From assembly GCA_030849465.1 (NCBI GenBank), contig JARVLF010000015.1, positions 1,550,001 to 1,614,000 of the forward strand: 64,000 nucleotides of DNA, given 5' to 3'. The notes beneath the pieces were generated by a model. It was given only the letters and a program-made list of their open reading frames with translations. It was not told where the DNA came from and did not search any database. Below are positions 1 through 9,711 of this stretch, one piece after another. The stretch is from Moesziomyces globuligerus (taxonomy: Eukaryota; Basidiomycota; Ustilaginomycetes; Ustilaginales; Ustilaginaceae). How positions within the stretch are numbered: the first letter of the stretch is position 1; each line of letters begins with the position of its first letter. The translations under genes were made by a program, and so were the position numbers.

Positions 1-3000
1 CCAATAGGAGAAGCGCTCGTTGGTGGATCCGATCACGTCGTCGACACGGCCGCCTTGCTCCGTTCGCTCTCCCTCCGCCTCAATGTAGAGCTTGGAGCCG
101 AACGCCAACGCCCGACCCAACCGAGAGAGCAAATGGTCCGGCACCTCGCTCTCGCCCAGGAAGGGAAAGACAAAGTTCTCGATCGTGCCGAGTAGGAATA
201 GACCGAAACGCTCGTCGCGATCCCGGGTTTGCTTCGGCAGCTGCGTCGCCCCGCTCGAGTCCGCCAGGATCGCCGCGTGGATGCCATCGATCATCTTGCT
301 CCACAGCCGCTCCACGGTCTCGCGCTCGAGCTCGCCCTTGCGCGCGCGGGCGTGCAGCTTGGGACAGCAGCGCGACAAGATCCGACAGAACGCCAGCAGC
401 GCAAGCTGCCACATGGGCTGCACCTCGTCCTTGCGACCCGCGGTCGCGCCCGCGGCAGCAGGGCTGTCGGGACATTCGTACTTGAGCTTGATCGGGATCA
501 TGAGCGCAGAGATGAGGCTTTCGAAGGCGCCACCCGCGTAGATCGATGCATCGTCCTCGTGCGACACGAACACGCCGAAGGCTTCCGTGATGCTGCTGCG
601 CGAGAGTGCTATGAATGTAGGCCCGCTCTTGGCTTTCTCGCCCTCCGTGTGGCTGCCGGAATGAGCTAGACAAATGCACTCGGACAGATCCGAGAGGATC
701 AGCGCCGGGACATCCTTGACCCCCGCGACCGATCTCGCCGTTGCCCTAGCTGCCTCTTGCACGTTGGTCAAGCTCGAGCGATCCGACGCGTTGTCAGGGC
801 TGTGCGGATACGACACGCAACCTTTCAGGCTGGCCAGTAGCGTTTCGACCTCCTTGTGATCGAAGCCAGCTTCCAGCACGCGGTAGATCGGCGGGAAGGC
901 CTGAATGTACGCCAAAAGGTTCTTCTGCGTGAAGCGGATCGACTTGTCCTGCCCTTTCTCGCCTGCTTTCTCCCCTACCAAGGTCGTGGAGACGAGCGGA
1001 TCCGTGCTCTGACCGCGAATGTGGGATCCGATGGTGACCCAGTTCTCCCATGCCTTTTGCCAGGCGTGCCGGATCGTCTCGCGTTCGGAAATGCTGATTT
1101 GCGCTCCGTCCTGCACAGGTGCCGAGAGCGCGGATGTGAAGCACTTGATAGCCGCTTGCGACAGGTCAGCCGGCCCTTGGAGGAACGTTTTCAGCGTCAG
1201 ATCGAGCAGCCTCGCCCATATCCCCTCGAAGTCCTGGCTGTGGATGAGTTTGGGGACCAAGTACGCCCGCACGACCTCGCCAAATTGAGTCAGTGCCAAG
1301 CCCTGCGATTCCTGCCATTGCTTGAGCTCGCTGGGCTGGGCACCCATGAGTTGCGCCTGACGATCTCGTTCCGCGACCCCCTCGACGACCCCGCTCTCCA
1401 GGTCGGAGGCGGAGGCCTGCAGCAGTTTGATCAGGGGCAAGATGATGGTTTCGACAATCTCCTGCCACGCGGCGGCCTCGAGCATATCGCCGTACTGCTG
1501 CAGAACGCGGAAGAGGTTCGAAATCGCACCGTTACGCACCTCGGACCGAGAGCTCTGCGAGATCGACAACAGACACTGCAACATGAAGAGCCAGAGCGGC
1601 TGCGCCTCCGAATCCACCTTTGCATCCTTTGCAGACACCGCCGTCGCTTTGGCCCGTGCCGCCATCTCAGCTGTGACACCCCAGAGGCAGCCATTAGCTG
1701 TGAGGGCGACGTTGACATCCAAGTCCTGGCTGCCGAAGTCGTTGAGGCAGCTGCAGCACCTTCGAATCTGGCTCAGGTCTAGAGCTGACAGGAAGTCAGA
1801 GCAGACGAGCTGCAGACACGAAAAGCCTGCCTTGACCAGGGCCAGCTGTGCGCGTTGAGCACCCGCAGAAGTCTCTGAGACACTCTCGGCGGTCCTCTTA
1901 TCGCTCTTGCAAGTGGCTGAGCAGATGTCAAAGACCATCTCCCAGCCGCACGTGAGCGAGTGCCCAAACGTCTCCATGGCTTTGTTCAAGTTCTCGACCG
2001 AGGTGGTTCGAACCTCCAGGTCGACGAGAGACAGTCTTCGTCCCTCCAGGATGCCAGCCCTGGAGATGACTCGCAGTGCTTGCTGCTGCAGACGCAATTT
2101 GTCTTCCTTGTCCGAGACTTCCGCTGCTTCGGACATAGTCCCGAACGCCAGCTTGTTTGCCGCCTGTGAAGCTTGCGAGCGCCAGCCGGGCGAAAGCGCG
2201 GCATTCGAAAGCGTTTTGATCAAGTGGTCCGCAACCATCTCCCATCCTTGCTCCGAGGGAAGCGAACAAAGTCGCCTTGTGTTCAGCGCTGTCACTGAAT
2301 CCAAGCAGCTGATGGGGTAAAAGACAGAGGTGTTTTCCCCTCGGCTTATCGATGGACGGCCTCTGAAGCCAGACGCACGGGGAGAGCCGACCTCGCTTCC
2401 AGTCGCTCCGGCTGCCGCATTTTCCGCTGATACTTGCATCATGTCGTCACTCAGGCGACAGAGCGAGGAGATAAAGTCAAGGAAAGCCTCATCTTCAAGG
2501 CTGGCGCTGTTGTCAAAGATGCTCTGAATCTGCGCCTGGAGACGATCCGGTTGTAGGTCGGCCTGGTTGAGTAATTGAAGTTGGCTGCGACCAGAACGCG
2601 TGTCGAGAGAGTTCATGGACCCATGAGTCAATGTGGACAGGGTGACACGGCCGCTGCGGCTGACATCTCCGTCCTCTTCGTCACTGCTCTCGCCAGCTTG
2701 TGCCGTTGGGTGTCGAGAGCTTAGTAAGGCGTGAGCGCCGCACAAGCCGCTGAGGACGGGGTACCAAAAGGCGCCCAACGACCCAGAAAGGTAGTACGCG
2801 ACTTGCATGAATGCGCGCAAACAAGCCAGGCTACGAGTTGACATCGTTTGCGGGCCGACGAGCTCGCTCGCAATGGTATGCAGGACAGTCGCTGGGGACG
2901 AGGCGTTCCATCCTGGAACTGCAAAGGCGATTGCCGTGGTGAGCACCACGTCGCGCTCCTGTACAAGATCCAAAGCGCCGGTAACGTTGGTGAGATTGCG

Positions 3001-4830
3001 GAAAGCGAGCAGCGTCTCTTCGAAGATGGCGTCGGTGCATTTGATGCGCAGATACCGCGTCAGAACATTACTGAGGGGCAGCGCTGAGCATCTGAGCATG
3101 GCCTTGGTAAGACGCAGTCCATCCCGTTCGAGCGCATTGGCGAGGGTGCCGAGATCAGCATCGCGCATGGCGGGGGGCGCTGGAGCTGCACTGCTTTTGC
3201 GAGAATTGACGAACTTGGAATAGAGCGGTAGAGCGTATGCTGCCATCGACTGCGTGAGAAAGTGACAGGACTGAAGAGCCAAAAGCTGCATGTACGTCTT
3301 GGGCAAAGCGGCCGAGGCGACCGAGGGAGCCTCCACCTTGTCGAGCTGGTCGATGATCTGCACGGTAGGCGAGCTTGCAGAAGACAGGGATTCTGTTCCT
3401 TTGGAGCCTGTGAGCTGCGACATGCCAGACATGGCGGCGCTAGCAACGCCAGCGGCGGCCTCGTAGAGACCGCTGAAGCTTCGATCGGTGCTGGCACGGA
3501 TGCGGCTTCTGCGCGGGCTCTCTGGAGCTTCTGCCGTTCCCGAGAGGCTTTGCAGGGACGGCTCGAGCGCGAAGATCTTCTCGCCCTGGACTAATACGCT
3601 CTGCAAGGTGTCCACCAGCTTGGCAAAGACAGGTGCGGAGCCGCGGGAAGGCTCGCTACTGTCGGCAGATGCATCGGCCGAATCGTACCAGAGCCAGAGA
3701 TTGCGAAGAAAGGCGTCGTCTGAGCAAAGACTGCGGAGGACTTCAAGCGCCAAGACCTGCTGCCACAATGTGGGCTGGGTGCCGCCGTGAGCTGCGACCT
3801 CTTGTGCGGATGGATTGACCGTGCGTAGGAGGATGGAAAGGAGGATTTCGACCTCCAAGATCAGGTCCGAGCTGAATTGGCGAAGGAGAAGGAAGAGGAG
3901 GCGCATGAGACGGAGATGAATGGGGAACGCTGGAGGTTCGCTGAGGCTCTTGATGAGGAGCGGGCACACTTTGGAGCGAAGGAGGAAGAGAAGCTCGGGG
4001 TGCGAGACGCTGTACGAGTTGGTTGTGTTGAGGGTGGAGAATAGGCGCTGATGATTGGAGAGGACGCTCTCGATGAGCTCGAGAGAGAACGTCTTGGAGA
4101 GCGTGTGTAGCGAGAGGAAGGATGCGGGCTCTGCGTTGGCCAGTGAGCAAAGGTCGGAGAAGACCAGGTAGGCGTCGCGGGAGGAGGGGAAGAGGGTGAC
4201 GGGGCCGTCGGGGAGGTCGACCGTCATGGCAGCCAGAGGAGCTGCGGCAGCCGCCTCCTCTCCCCCGCCTTTGATGCCATCAAGCACGGAATCCTCGTCC
4301 TTGACCTTGTCGAAGACGGCCATGACGCTCTGGCGCAATGTGGCGGCGGCAGTGGAGCTGACGACGGCAACCTTGCTGCCTTCGTGGAGCTTGAAGCCGA
4401 GCATGAGCGTATTGGAGAGGTCTGCATTGTGAATGTTGGGATAGGTTGTGAGGAGCGCCGAGGCGATCTGGAGGATTTTGAGCTGCACATCGACGTCGCT
4501 CCTTGTGGGCGGAGTGAGAAGCTTGTTGAGCGTGGTGACGACGGTAGGTATGGCATCATCGGGCAAAAGCTTCTGTATGAGGATGCGTTGGAGCAGCGCC
4601 ATGGCGAGAGAGATGACCTTGGGAAGCTTGGTCTCGCAGCTGAGGAGGACCGGTCGGAGCAAAGGATGGTCGGAGGGCGGGCTGCGGTGAGTTGGCAAGG
4701 AGCTGAGGAAGGCATCGGGCTCGGATTTGAGCCTAGCCAGTGCGGCGTCGGCGGCTTGCTTGATCTCGGGATGCTTGCGCCTAGCCTCTACGCCGAGCGA
4801 TGTGAGTTCCGAGGTGAGCAACTGAGCCAT
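1..4830 (-). CDS. MON2: MON2-like large Arf-GEF-related protein (C-terminus cut by window)
   Basis: Reading the minus strand from the ATG at 4830-4828 gives one uninterrupted frame of 1,610 codons running off position 1; I checked many stretches for in-frame stops and saw none. The N-terminus (MAQLLTSELTSLGVEARRKH, then a helical block around HPLLRPVLLSCETKLPKVIS) matches the DCB region of MON2/Ysl2. A conserved block with AFRNLTNVTGALDLVQERD lies near residue 610. The last visible residues are NERFSYW. MON2 proteins resemble BIG/GBF Arf-GEFs but lack a catalytic Sec7 domain; in yeast Mon2 acts with Dop1 and the Neo1 flippase in endosome-Golgi traffic. Family members are about 1,600-1,700 residues, so only a short C-terminal piece should be missing. 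The start lies in a good context (GCCACGATGG). The function is family knowledge; the reading frame is seen directly. Confidence 0.9.
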   Translation of the reverse strand, partial: MAQLLTSELTSLGVEARRKHPEIKQAADAALARLKSEPDAFLSSLPTHRSPPSDHPLLRPVLLSCETKLPKVISLAMALLQRILIQKLLPDDAIPTVVTTLNKLLTPPTRSDVDVQLKILQIASALLTTYPNIHNADLSNTLMLGFKLHEGSKVAVVSSTAAATLRQSVMAVFDKVKDEDSVLDGIKGGGEEAAAAAPLAAMTVDLPDGPVTLFPSSRDAYLVFSDLCSLANAEPASFLSLHTLSKTFSLELIESVLSNHQRLFSTLNTTNSYSVSHPELLFLLRSKVCPLLIKSLSEPPAFPIHLRLMRLLFLLLRQFSSDLILEVEILLSILLRTVNPSAQEVAAHGGTQPTLWQQVLALEVLRSLCSDDAFLRNLWLWYDSADASADSSEPSRGSAPVFAKLVDTLQSVLVQGEKIFALEPSLQSLSGTAEAPESPRRSRIRASTDRSFSGLYEAAAGVASAAMSGMSQLTGSKGTESLSSASSPTVQIIDQLDKVEAPSVASAALPKTYMQLLALQSCHFLTQSMAAYALPLYSKFVNSRKSSAAPAPPAMRDADLGTLANALERDGLRLTKAMLRCSALPLSNVLTRYLRIKCTDAIFEETLLAFRNLTNVTGALDLVQERDVVLTTAIAFAVPGWNASSPATVLHTIASELVGPQTMSTRSLACLRAFMQVAYYLSGSLGAFWYPVLSGLCGAHALLSSRHPTAQAGESSDEEDGDVSRSGRVTLSTLTHGSMNSLDTRSGRSQLQLLNQADLQPDRLQAQIQSIFDNSASLEDEAFLDFISSLCRLSDDMMQVSAENAAAGATGSEVGSPRASGFRGRPSISRGENTSVFYPISCLDSVTALNTRRLCSLPSEQGWEMVADHLIKTLSNAALSPGWRSQASQAANKLAFGTMSEAAEVSDKEDKLRLQQQALRVISRAGILEGRRLSLVDLEVRTTSVENLNKAMETFGHSLTCGWEMVFDICSATCKSDKRTAESVSETSAGAQRAQLALVKAGFSCLQLVCSDFLSALDLSQIRRCCSCLNDFGSQDLDVNVALTANGCLWGVTAEMAARAKATAVSAKDAKVDSEAQPLWLFMLQCLLSISQSSRSEVRNGAISNLFRVLQQYGDMLEAAAWQEIVETIILPLIKLLQASASDLESGVVEGVAERDRQAQLMGAQPSELKQWQESQGLALTQFGEVVRAYLVPKLIHSQDFEGIWARLLDLTLKTFLQGPADLSQAAIKCFTSALSAPVQDGAQISISERETIRHAWQKAWENWVTIGSHIRGQSTDPLVSTTLVGEKAGEKGQDKSIRFTQKNLLAYIQAFPPIYRVLEAGFDHKEVETLLASLKGCVSYPHSPDNASDRSSLTNVQEAARATARSVAGVKDVPALILSDLSECICLAHSGSHTEGEKAKSGPTFIALSRSSITEAFGVFVSHEDDASIYAGGAFESLISALMIPIKLKYECPDSPAAAGATAGRKDEVQPMWQLALLAFCRILSRCCPKLHARARKGELERETVERLWSKMIDGIHAAILADSSGATQLPKQTRDRDERFGLFLLGTIENFVFPFLGESEVPDHLLSRLGRALAFGSKLYIEAEGERTEQGGRVDDVIGSTNERFSYW

Positions 4831-6068
4831 CGTGGCGGCGATGTGGCTCACTGGCCGAAGCACAGAGAAAGCGAGCTTCGCGAAGGCTCCAGCTTGGCGG
4901 GTTGGAAGACGGACAGGGCGCTACTGGAGCACGAGGAGTCTGACTGGCTCACTCCATCCGATATCCGGTCCGTTTGGCGACGGAAGAGGTTGCGATGTCC
5001 TCGTCTGTCGCGGCTGTGTTGGTGGTGACAGCTGGGTTGAGCCCATGCGTTCAGCCCGTTAAGTTAGGCGAGTGTTGGTCTCCACCTCTTGACAGCTCCG
5101 AGGGCCGACTTAACACGGCCAAATTGTTCGCATCACCGACCCACCGTGCAAATCGGACCAAGCGCCGCATTTCAAGCTTGCGATCGTCGATCGGCTCGGA
5201 TGTCAGCCCTCTTGCCCCTAAAATGGAAACGGCTGGACCACGCCTATCCGCAACGGCTTCCAGCCTCCAGCGGTAGACGGAGCGGCAAGTGTGCTTTGCC
5301 CTCGCTGAGGCTCGTAGCATGATGGCTAACTTTCATGGCGTCCGCGCCTGCGAGGAGTGTCGGTATGCAGGTGGTCCGAGCTCCTGGTACTGTAGAGTGC
5401 AGCGCAAAGTGTGGCTAGAGTGGACGCTCGCGCATTGCAGAAACGTAACAGCTTCCAACGTGCGATGCAGCCCGCACAAAGGGCACGACGGCGCCAGGGT
5501 TCAGCTGCGCCACTGTGCTGCTCCGTCTAGCCGCCCATGGTCTGAGTGTGGATTTTTGATGGATTTGTGGGATCCATTCCGCATTATTCTCGTGGCAGAC
5601 GGCGGCAGCAGCGGAAGCAACCGAAGCAGCAGCAGCAGCACCTCGTGTCCAAAATCGAGCAATGCACCCTTGCTCGCGCAGTCGGCTTCGCTTCCGCATC
5701 CGCATCTCCATCACCCTTCGCTACGATTCACATTCGATACTCTACTCCGCACCATCACATCCTGACGGTTCTGTCCTCGAAGCGGCTCGCCTACCACCCA
5801 TATCGTCCCTCATCGACCCTTCCCACATCCGCAGCTGTCTTCAGCTCAACTGCACCTTGTCAGCAAGCGGCCCGCAGCAGCCCGACTTCATTAAGCCGTA
5901 CCCACTAGCTACCCTTTGTAGCCTAGCCGCAGCCTCAACGGTGGATGGTCAGCACGTCGTAGGATGCTCCAGGTGTAGCGACACTCGTGGCTCGCTTTCG
6001 CTGCTTCGCAACAAGTTCAATCGCACCACGTCGCCGCCTCCATCGACGCCCCCTCACGTCGACTCGGC
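4831..6068. promoter_or_regulatory. Divergent intergenic region between MON2 and the coiled-coil gene
   Basis: This gap separates two divergent starts and must hold both promoters. The half near 6069 is pyrimidine-rich on the plus strand and has a short AGC run (5625-5639). An ATG-started open frame (5662-6072) overlaps the downstream start codon as ATGA; I treat it as a possible upstream ORF, not a gene. No clear TATA box was seen. Confidence 0.5.
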
Positions 6069-8201
6069 ATGACGTCCGCGACCGATACGATCACAGATGC
6101 GCGTCCTGCATCGGACGGTACCGATGCAGCGCCGTCTACCCATGACCAAAAGCACGACGGCCAAGTGCACCCTGCACAGACCACGCTGATGGCCGCTGTC
6201 CAGCTCAAGCCATCCCAGCCTCGCAGCCGCTCTGGCTCCGACGCAAGCGACCAGTCCTCCTCTGACTTTGACCATGAACGTCCATCCCAGGACGATGACG
6301 ACATCGACAACACCCCTGCCACCTCCTACGGCGGCTTCCTCTCCGGCCGCAGCGACATCTCGGCCGGTCCCAAGTCCGACTCGAGCCACCTTTCCAACAT
6401 CGCTTTCCTCAACAGCGCACAGTCCACAGCCGCTTCCGACGACATGGACAGGATGGATGAAGTGCGCCAGGAGGTCGAGGCGCTCTTCGAGAAGTTCCTT
6501 CCTGACTTTCAGACCCAGCAGGATGTCAGCCTCTCCTCATCGCACGACGCAGAAGGCGAGCCCACACTGCTCAGCCGCAACCTCCCCGCCATCCTATCCG
6601 AGTTCGAGAGGCAGCGGGACCATCCGCTCATCGATCCCAAGGTCTACAGCCAGCTGGAGGTGTTTGCCGACGAGAATCCGGAAGTGCCCATTTCGTCCAA
6701 CATGCTCGTCAACCTCATCCATGCCCTGGAGTCCAGCGCTCAATCCGTCGCCTCGGAGGAGATGGACCCAAAGACACCATCGCTCATGGAGCGCCACACC
6801 TCCCACAGCACCGGAAACGATTCCACACCCGTCGCCGCATCCGATATTGCTGTCGACTTGCATCTCGACGAGCACCTGGTTCCAGACGCCAGCAGCAGCC
6901 GCGACTCATCAAGAGAACTTAGCGAAGAAGCCACGATCATCCTCAATCTCAAGGAGGATCTGCGCATGGAGCGCGAGAAGAGCGACGCGCTCCAGCAGAC
7001 CCTCTCCGAAAAGGAGAGGCGCGTTCACACGCTCGAACATAAGCTCACCAACGCGCAGGAGCAGTACGAAGAGATGATGCTCGAGGAGCAGGCCAAGCTC
7101 GACGAGCTTCACAAGCAGATCCAGACCCTTCGCCGCGACGAAAAGGAGCACCGTGCAAGGCATCATGAGCTGCAAGAGCAGAACAACGTCTTTGAGGCAC
7201 AGCTCACCGCTCTCAACGTCCAGATCGAGGCCGCAGAGAAGGCCAACGTCATAGTCCGCCGCGATCTCGAGGAAGAGTCGAGCCAACTCATCAAGGCCAA
7301 GGCCGATCTGGATCGCAGGGTCAAGGAGGCCAAGGAGCTCTCCGATTATCTGATCGAGTGCGAAGGCGCCAAAGATGCTGCCGAGAAGGCGCAGTCCCAG
7401 CTTCGACAGGAGCTCGATCGTGCGCGAGCCGACGCTGCCAAGCTGCAGCCGTACAAAGAGGAGGCGGAGGAGCTGAGGACCACCGTCGACAAGCTCGAGA
7501 TGGAGCTGGATGAGATGCGTCGCCTAACGAGTCTGCACAGCAAGGAGTCGTCGATGCAGCAGCACAGCAACCCGGGCACCATGACGCGGCGGCTCGGCAA
7601 CGAGCTCGCCCGAAGCATGGATCTGGATGGGCACAGCTCGGGCGACGACACGCAGGTCGAGGACAAGGATGCAGACTCGAGCAACGTCGACGACTACATC
7701 GAGACCGTCATCCAGCGACGTCGAAGGCGGGTGGGCAGGGCTCGCAGAGCCGTCGAGATGGTCACGCAATCCATTCAGACCGAGCTCGAAGAGGTGCAGC
7801 ACGACACCGACGCAACGGTACTCGCGCAAGGAAGTGCCCGAGAGCACATCGAGGTGGTCTCTTCGCCCTCGATCCTGCGCGATCTTGGCATGGCTTTGAG
7901 AACCAGAAGCACATCGATTGCCGTGCTCATGGTCGTCATCGGCGTGATCGTCGGGCTGTTGCTGAACACGTCCCGGGACATCTATCACATCAATCACCAG
8001 ACGCTGGATGCCGAGGAGTTCCGCAAGCTCAACCATCTGCCGAGCGGGCACCAGAACTACTACTACGACAGCCGCTATCCGAACGCCGTGGTGGGTGGCA
8101 ACTTCATGGACGATTACGTGGGATCAGCGCTGGGCTCTGTGCTCTCTCGCGTCGGTCTCGGCGGTCTGTCCCGCTCCACGCCCGGCGGCGTTGTATACTA
8201 A
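6069..8201 (+). CDS. Coiled-coil, single-pass membrane protein of unknown function
   Basis: A single-exon frame of 710 codons. Residues 1-290 are Ser/Asp-rich and mostly low complexity. Residues about 290-495 form a long heptad-like Glu/Lys/Leu-rich coiled coil (starting near NLKEDLRMEREKSDALQQ). A hydrophobic segment at about 616-633 (SIAVLMVVIGVIVGLLL) is preceded by basic residues and followed by about 75 residues rich in Tyr and Gly. A coiled coil with one C-terminal membrane anchor resembles golgins or organelle tethers, but the tail after the anchor is too long for a classical tail-anchored protein. I do not recognise a named family. The start has G at -3. The stop is TAA at 8199-8201. 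Membrane location is inferred from hydrophobicity only. Confidence 0.8.
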   Translation: MTSATDTITDARPASDGTDAAPSTHDQKHDGQVHPAQTTLMAAVQLKPSQPRSRSGSDASDQSSSDFDHERPSQDDDDIDNTPATSYGGFLSGRSDISAGPKSDSSHLSNIAFLNSAQSTAASDDMDRMDEVRQEVEALFEKFLPDFQTQQDVSLSSSHDAEGEPTLLSRNLPAILSEFERQRDHPLIDPKVYSQLEVFADENPEVPISSNMLVNLIHALESSAQSVASEEMDPKTPSLMERHTSHSTGNDSTPVAASDIAVDLHLDEHLVPDASSSRDSSRELSEEATIILNLKEDLRMEREKSDALQQTLSEKERRVHTLEHKLTNAQEQYEEMMLEEQAKLDELHKQIQTLRRDEKEHRARHHELQEQNNVFEAQLTALNVQIEAAEKANVIVRRDLEEESSQLIKAKADLDRRVKEAKELSDYLIECEGAKDAAEKAQSQLRQELDRARADAAKLQPYKEEAEELRTTVDKLEMELDEMRRLTSLHSKESSMQQHSNPGTMTRRLGNELARSMDLDGHSSGDDTQVEDKDADSSNVDDYIETVIQRRRRRVGRARRAVEMVTQSIQTELEEVQHDTDATVLAQGSAREHIEVVSSPSILRDLGMALRTRSTSIAVLMVVIGVIVGLLLNTSRDIYHINHQTLDAEEFRKLNHLPSGHQNYYYDSRYPNAVVGGNFMDDYVGSALGSVLSRVGLGGLSRSTPGGVVY

Positions 8202-8612
8202 TGGCCTCTCGAGCCAGCAGGGCCACTGGCCCTGATCGAAACTATCAAGACACACACACACACTCACACTCTCTCTCTGACTCTCTGTATTAGCACCATC
8301 GTTTTCTCTCCTCTCGCTATGCTGCCAGCTTGCGCCTATACCACGACGCTGCTTTCTTTCGGGAGAGCGGCGTCACTCACGCAAGCGTGTGCACGGGGAA
8401 CGGGATCGAGCCCCTCGCGACGACGCTTTCATGCTCCATCTCGACGACTCGGACTTGGGCTCGAACCGTACAAGAAACCCCACCCCCACGATCTTTACCC
8501 AAAATGGCAATACGTTCTTTAACTGCGATGGTTGTTTGGTGGCTAGGCCGAGTGTAGATGCAGGTCGGGGTATCGTGAAGCTGGTATATGGTGGTTTGGA
8601 GGGAGATTAGGA
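8202..8612. other. 3' intergenic region between convergent genes
   Basis: The 3' ends of the coiled-coil gene and RPR2 face each other across this gap. It contains a dinucleotide microsatellite (8250-8279) and no convincing gene. Short open frames here have no recognisable product. Confidence 0.5.
8250..8279. repeat. AC/TC microsatellite
   Basis: About seven AC units pass through TCACAC into a run of TC units, just after the stop codon of the coiled-coil gene. It is a simple sequence repeat, probably in the 3' UTR. Confidence 0.85.
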
Positions 8613-9235
8613 TCATGGGTATTTGTGGTCGCAGAGGGTACAAGCTGGCGTGCGCTTGCGTTTACGATGAGGTGCCTGACCTGTGTGTGGTTTGGCTGAT
8701 GTCTTGCGTGCTGTGAGGTTGATGCCCGGGATGAGCGGGAGTGCGCAGCTGGCACAGCGCGGATTGTGTCGGTGATAGAAGTCCGGCACGGTTCGAGTCT
8801 CTCTTTTGCCTTTCTTCCTCCCATCGCCCTCGCCGCCAGCCTCAACTGAGGGCTCTATGTCCTCGGCCCAGAGTGCGCGACGGTAGGAGGTGGGCTGCAG
8901 CTTCTGGTTCGTCCAGAGCGCATCGGCGGACTGGACGTGCTCGCGAGCCAGGCGGAGGAAGCGTCGCGAATGGAGCGCCGCGAGCCGCGGCAGCGAGGCA
9001 CTCGCCAGCCGCGCGAGTTGCTCTTGATGCAGCGCTTGCAGTGTGTTCTGCTCCGAGATCGACAGCGAGCTTGAAGAGGACGGTGCCGGCGAAGAGCTGC
9101 GCGAAGACGACTGCGATGCGGACACCGCGTTCTTGAACTGTTGAAACCACGGCGCAAAGGTGTTAGACGAGAACCAAATGAGCGGACAAAGGTAGATAGA
9201 GAGTTTACCTTGGATGACTTCAGCTTTGATGACAT
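8613..9235 (-). CDS. RPR2: RNase P/MRP protein subunit (RPR2/SNM1/RPP21 family), two exons
   Basis: I read two exons: 9235-9209 (nine codons, MSSKLKSSK) and 9137-8613. The intron (9208-9138, 71 nt) begins GTAAAC, holds a CTAAC branch-point match and ends CAACAG. The spliced product is 183 residues. After a Ser-rich linker comes a helical part (LHQEQLARLASASLPRLAALHSRR, printed here in pieces: LHQEQLARLA, SASLPRLAAL), then a zinc ribbon: RCASCALPLIPGINLTARK followed about 20 residues later by CTLC. The CxxC-L-PG-T-R pattern with a later CxxC fits human RPP21 and yeast Rpr2/Snm1, which help process pre-tRNA 5' ends (RNase P) or rRNA (RNase MRP). RPR2 and SNM1 cannot be told apart here. Without the intron, the upstream open frame has no ATG and an unprotein-like composition. 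The gene diverges from HRD1 across 476 bp. Confidence 0.78.
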
Positions 9236-9711
9236 TGTCGAGAGTATGCAGACGAGAAAGGGCGTGTGCCTTGACGAGGATGGTACGGGGAAGAGTCGAA
9301 GGTCGACTTTGACTTTTTTGGGCAGCAGCTCGGGACTCGGAATGAGGCAGCTCCACATGGGGTCGATTCCGCACGAGAAGGCAGTGGCCGAGGTGAGGTG
9401 GAACCCTTTGGCTTCTCGCTCGGACCGCGCGCTGCAGCTGCGTTCGGGGCGGCTGCACGACTCTGCGCTGCGCTCCAAGCAACTCCACCAAGCTCCACAC
9501 ACCAACACTCTCCCGCACCTCACTTCCATCATCTTTGCTTCCGCCTTCGGCATCAGCTCAACCTCGACGCTGGCAGTCGAGCCTCGAGATCGGCTGGCAA
9601 CCTCGCTCGCCCTCCATGGCCGCATCCGACATTCGAGCCTAAAGCAGGCACCTTCACATCTAGTACTACCCTTTGCTCGGCACGTGCATAGCTCAGCCAG
9701 ACTCGCCAGCC
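9236..9711. promoter_or_regulatory. Shared divergent promoter region of RPR2 and HRD1
   Basis: These 476 bases separate the RPR2 and HRD1 start codons, which point away from each other. I saw no TATA box and no gene. The part next to HRD1 is pyrimidine-rich, as is common for leaders in this window. Confidence 0.5.

Noticed and set aside
856..1782. 308-codon plus-strand frame inside MON2
   Set aside because: The minus strand is open without interruption and matches MON2, so this is an antisense shadow.
2005..2014. GGTTCGAACC, resembling a tRNA B box
   Set aside because: It lies inside MON2 coding sequence, and no acceptor or anticodon stem can be drawn around it.
8457..8467. GGGCTCGAACC, a reversed B-box-like sequence
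   Set aside because: The flanks do not form a T stem or a cloverleaf on the minus strand.
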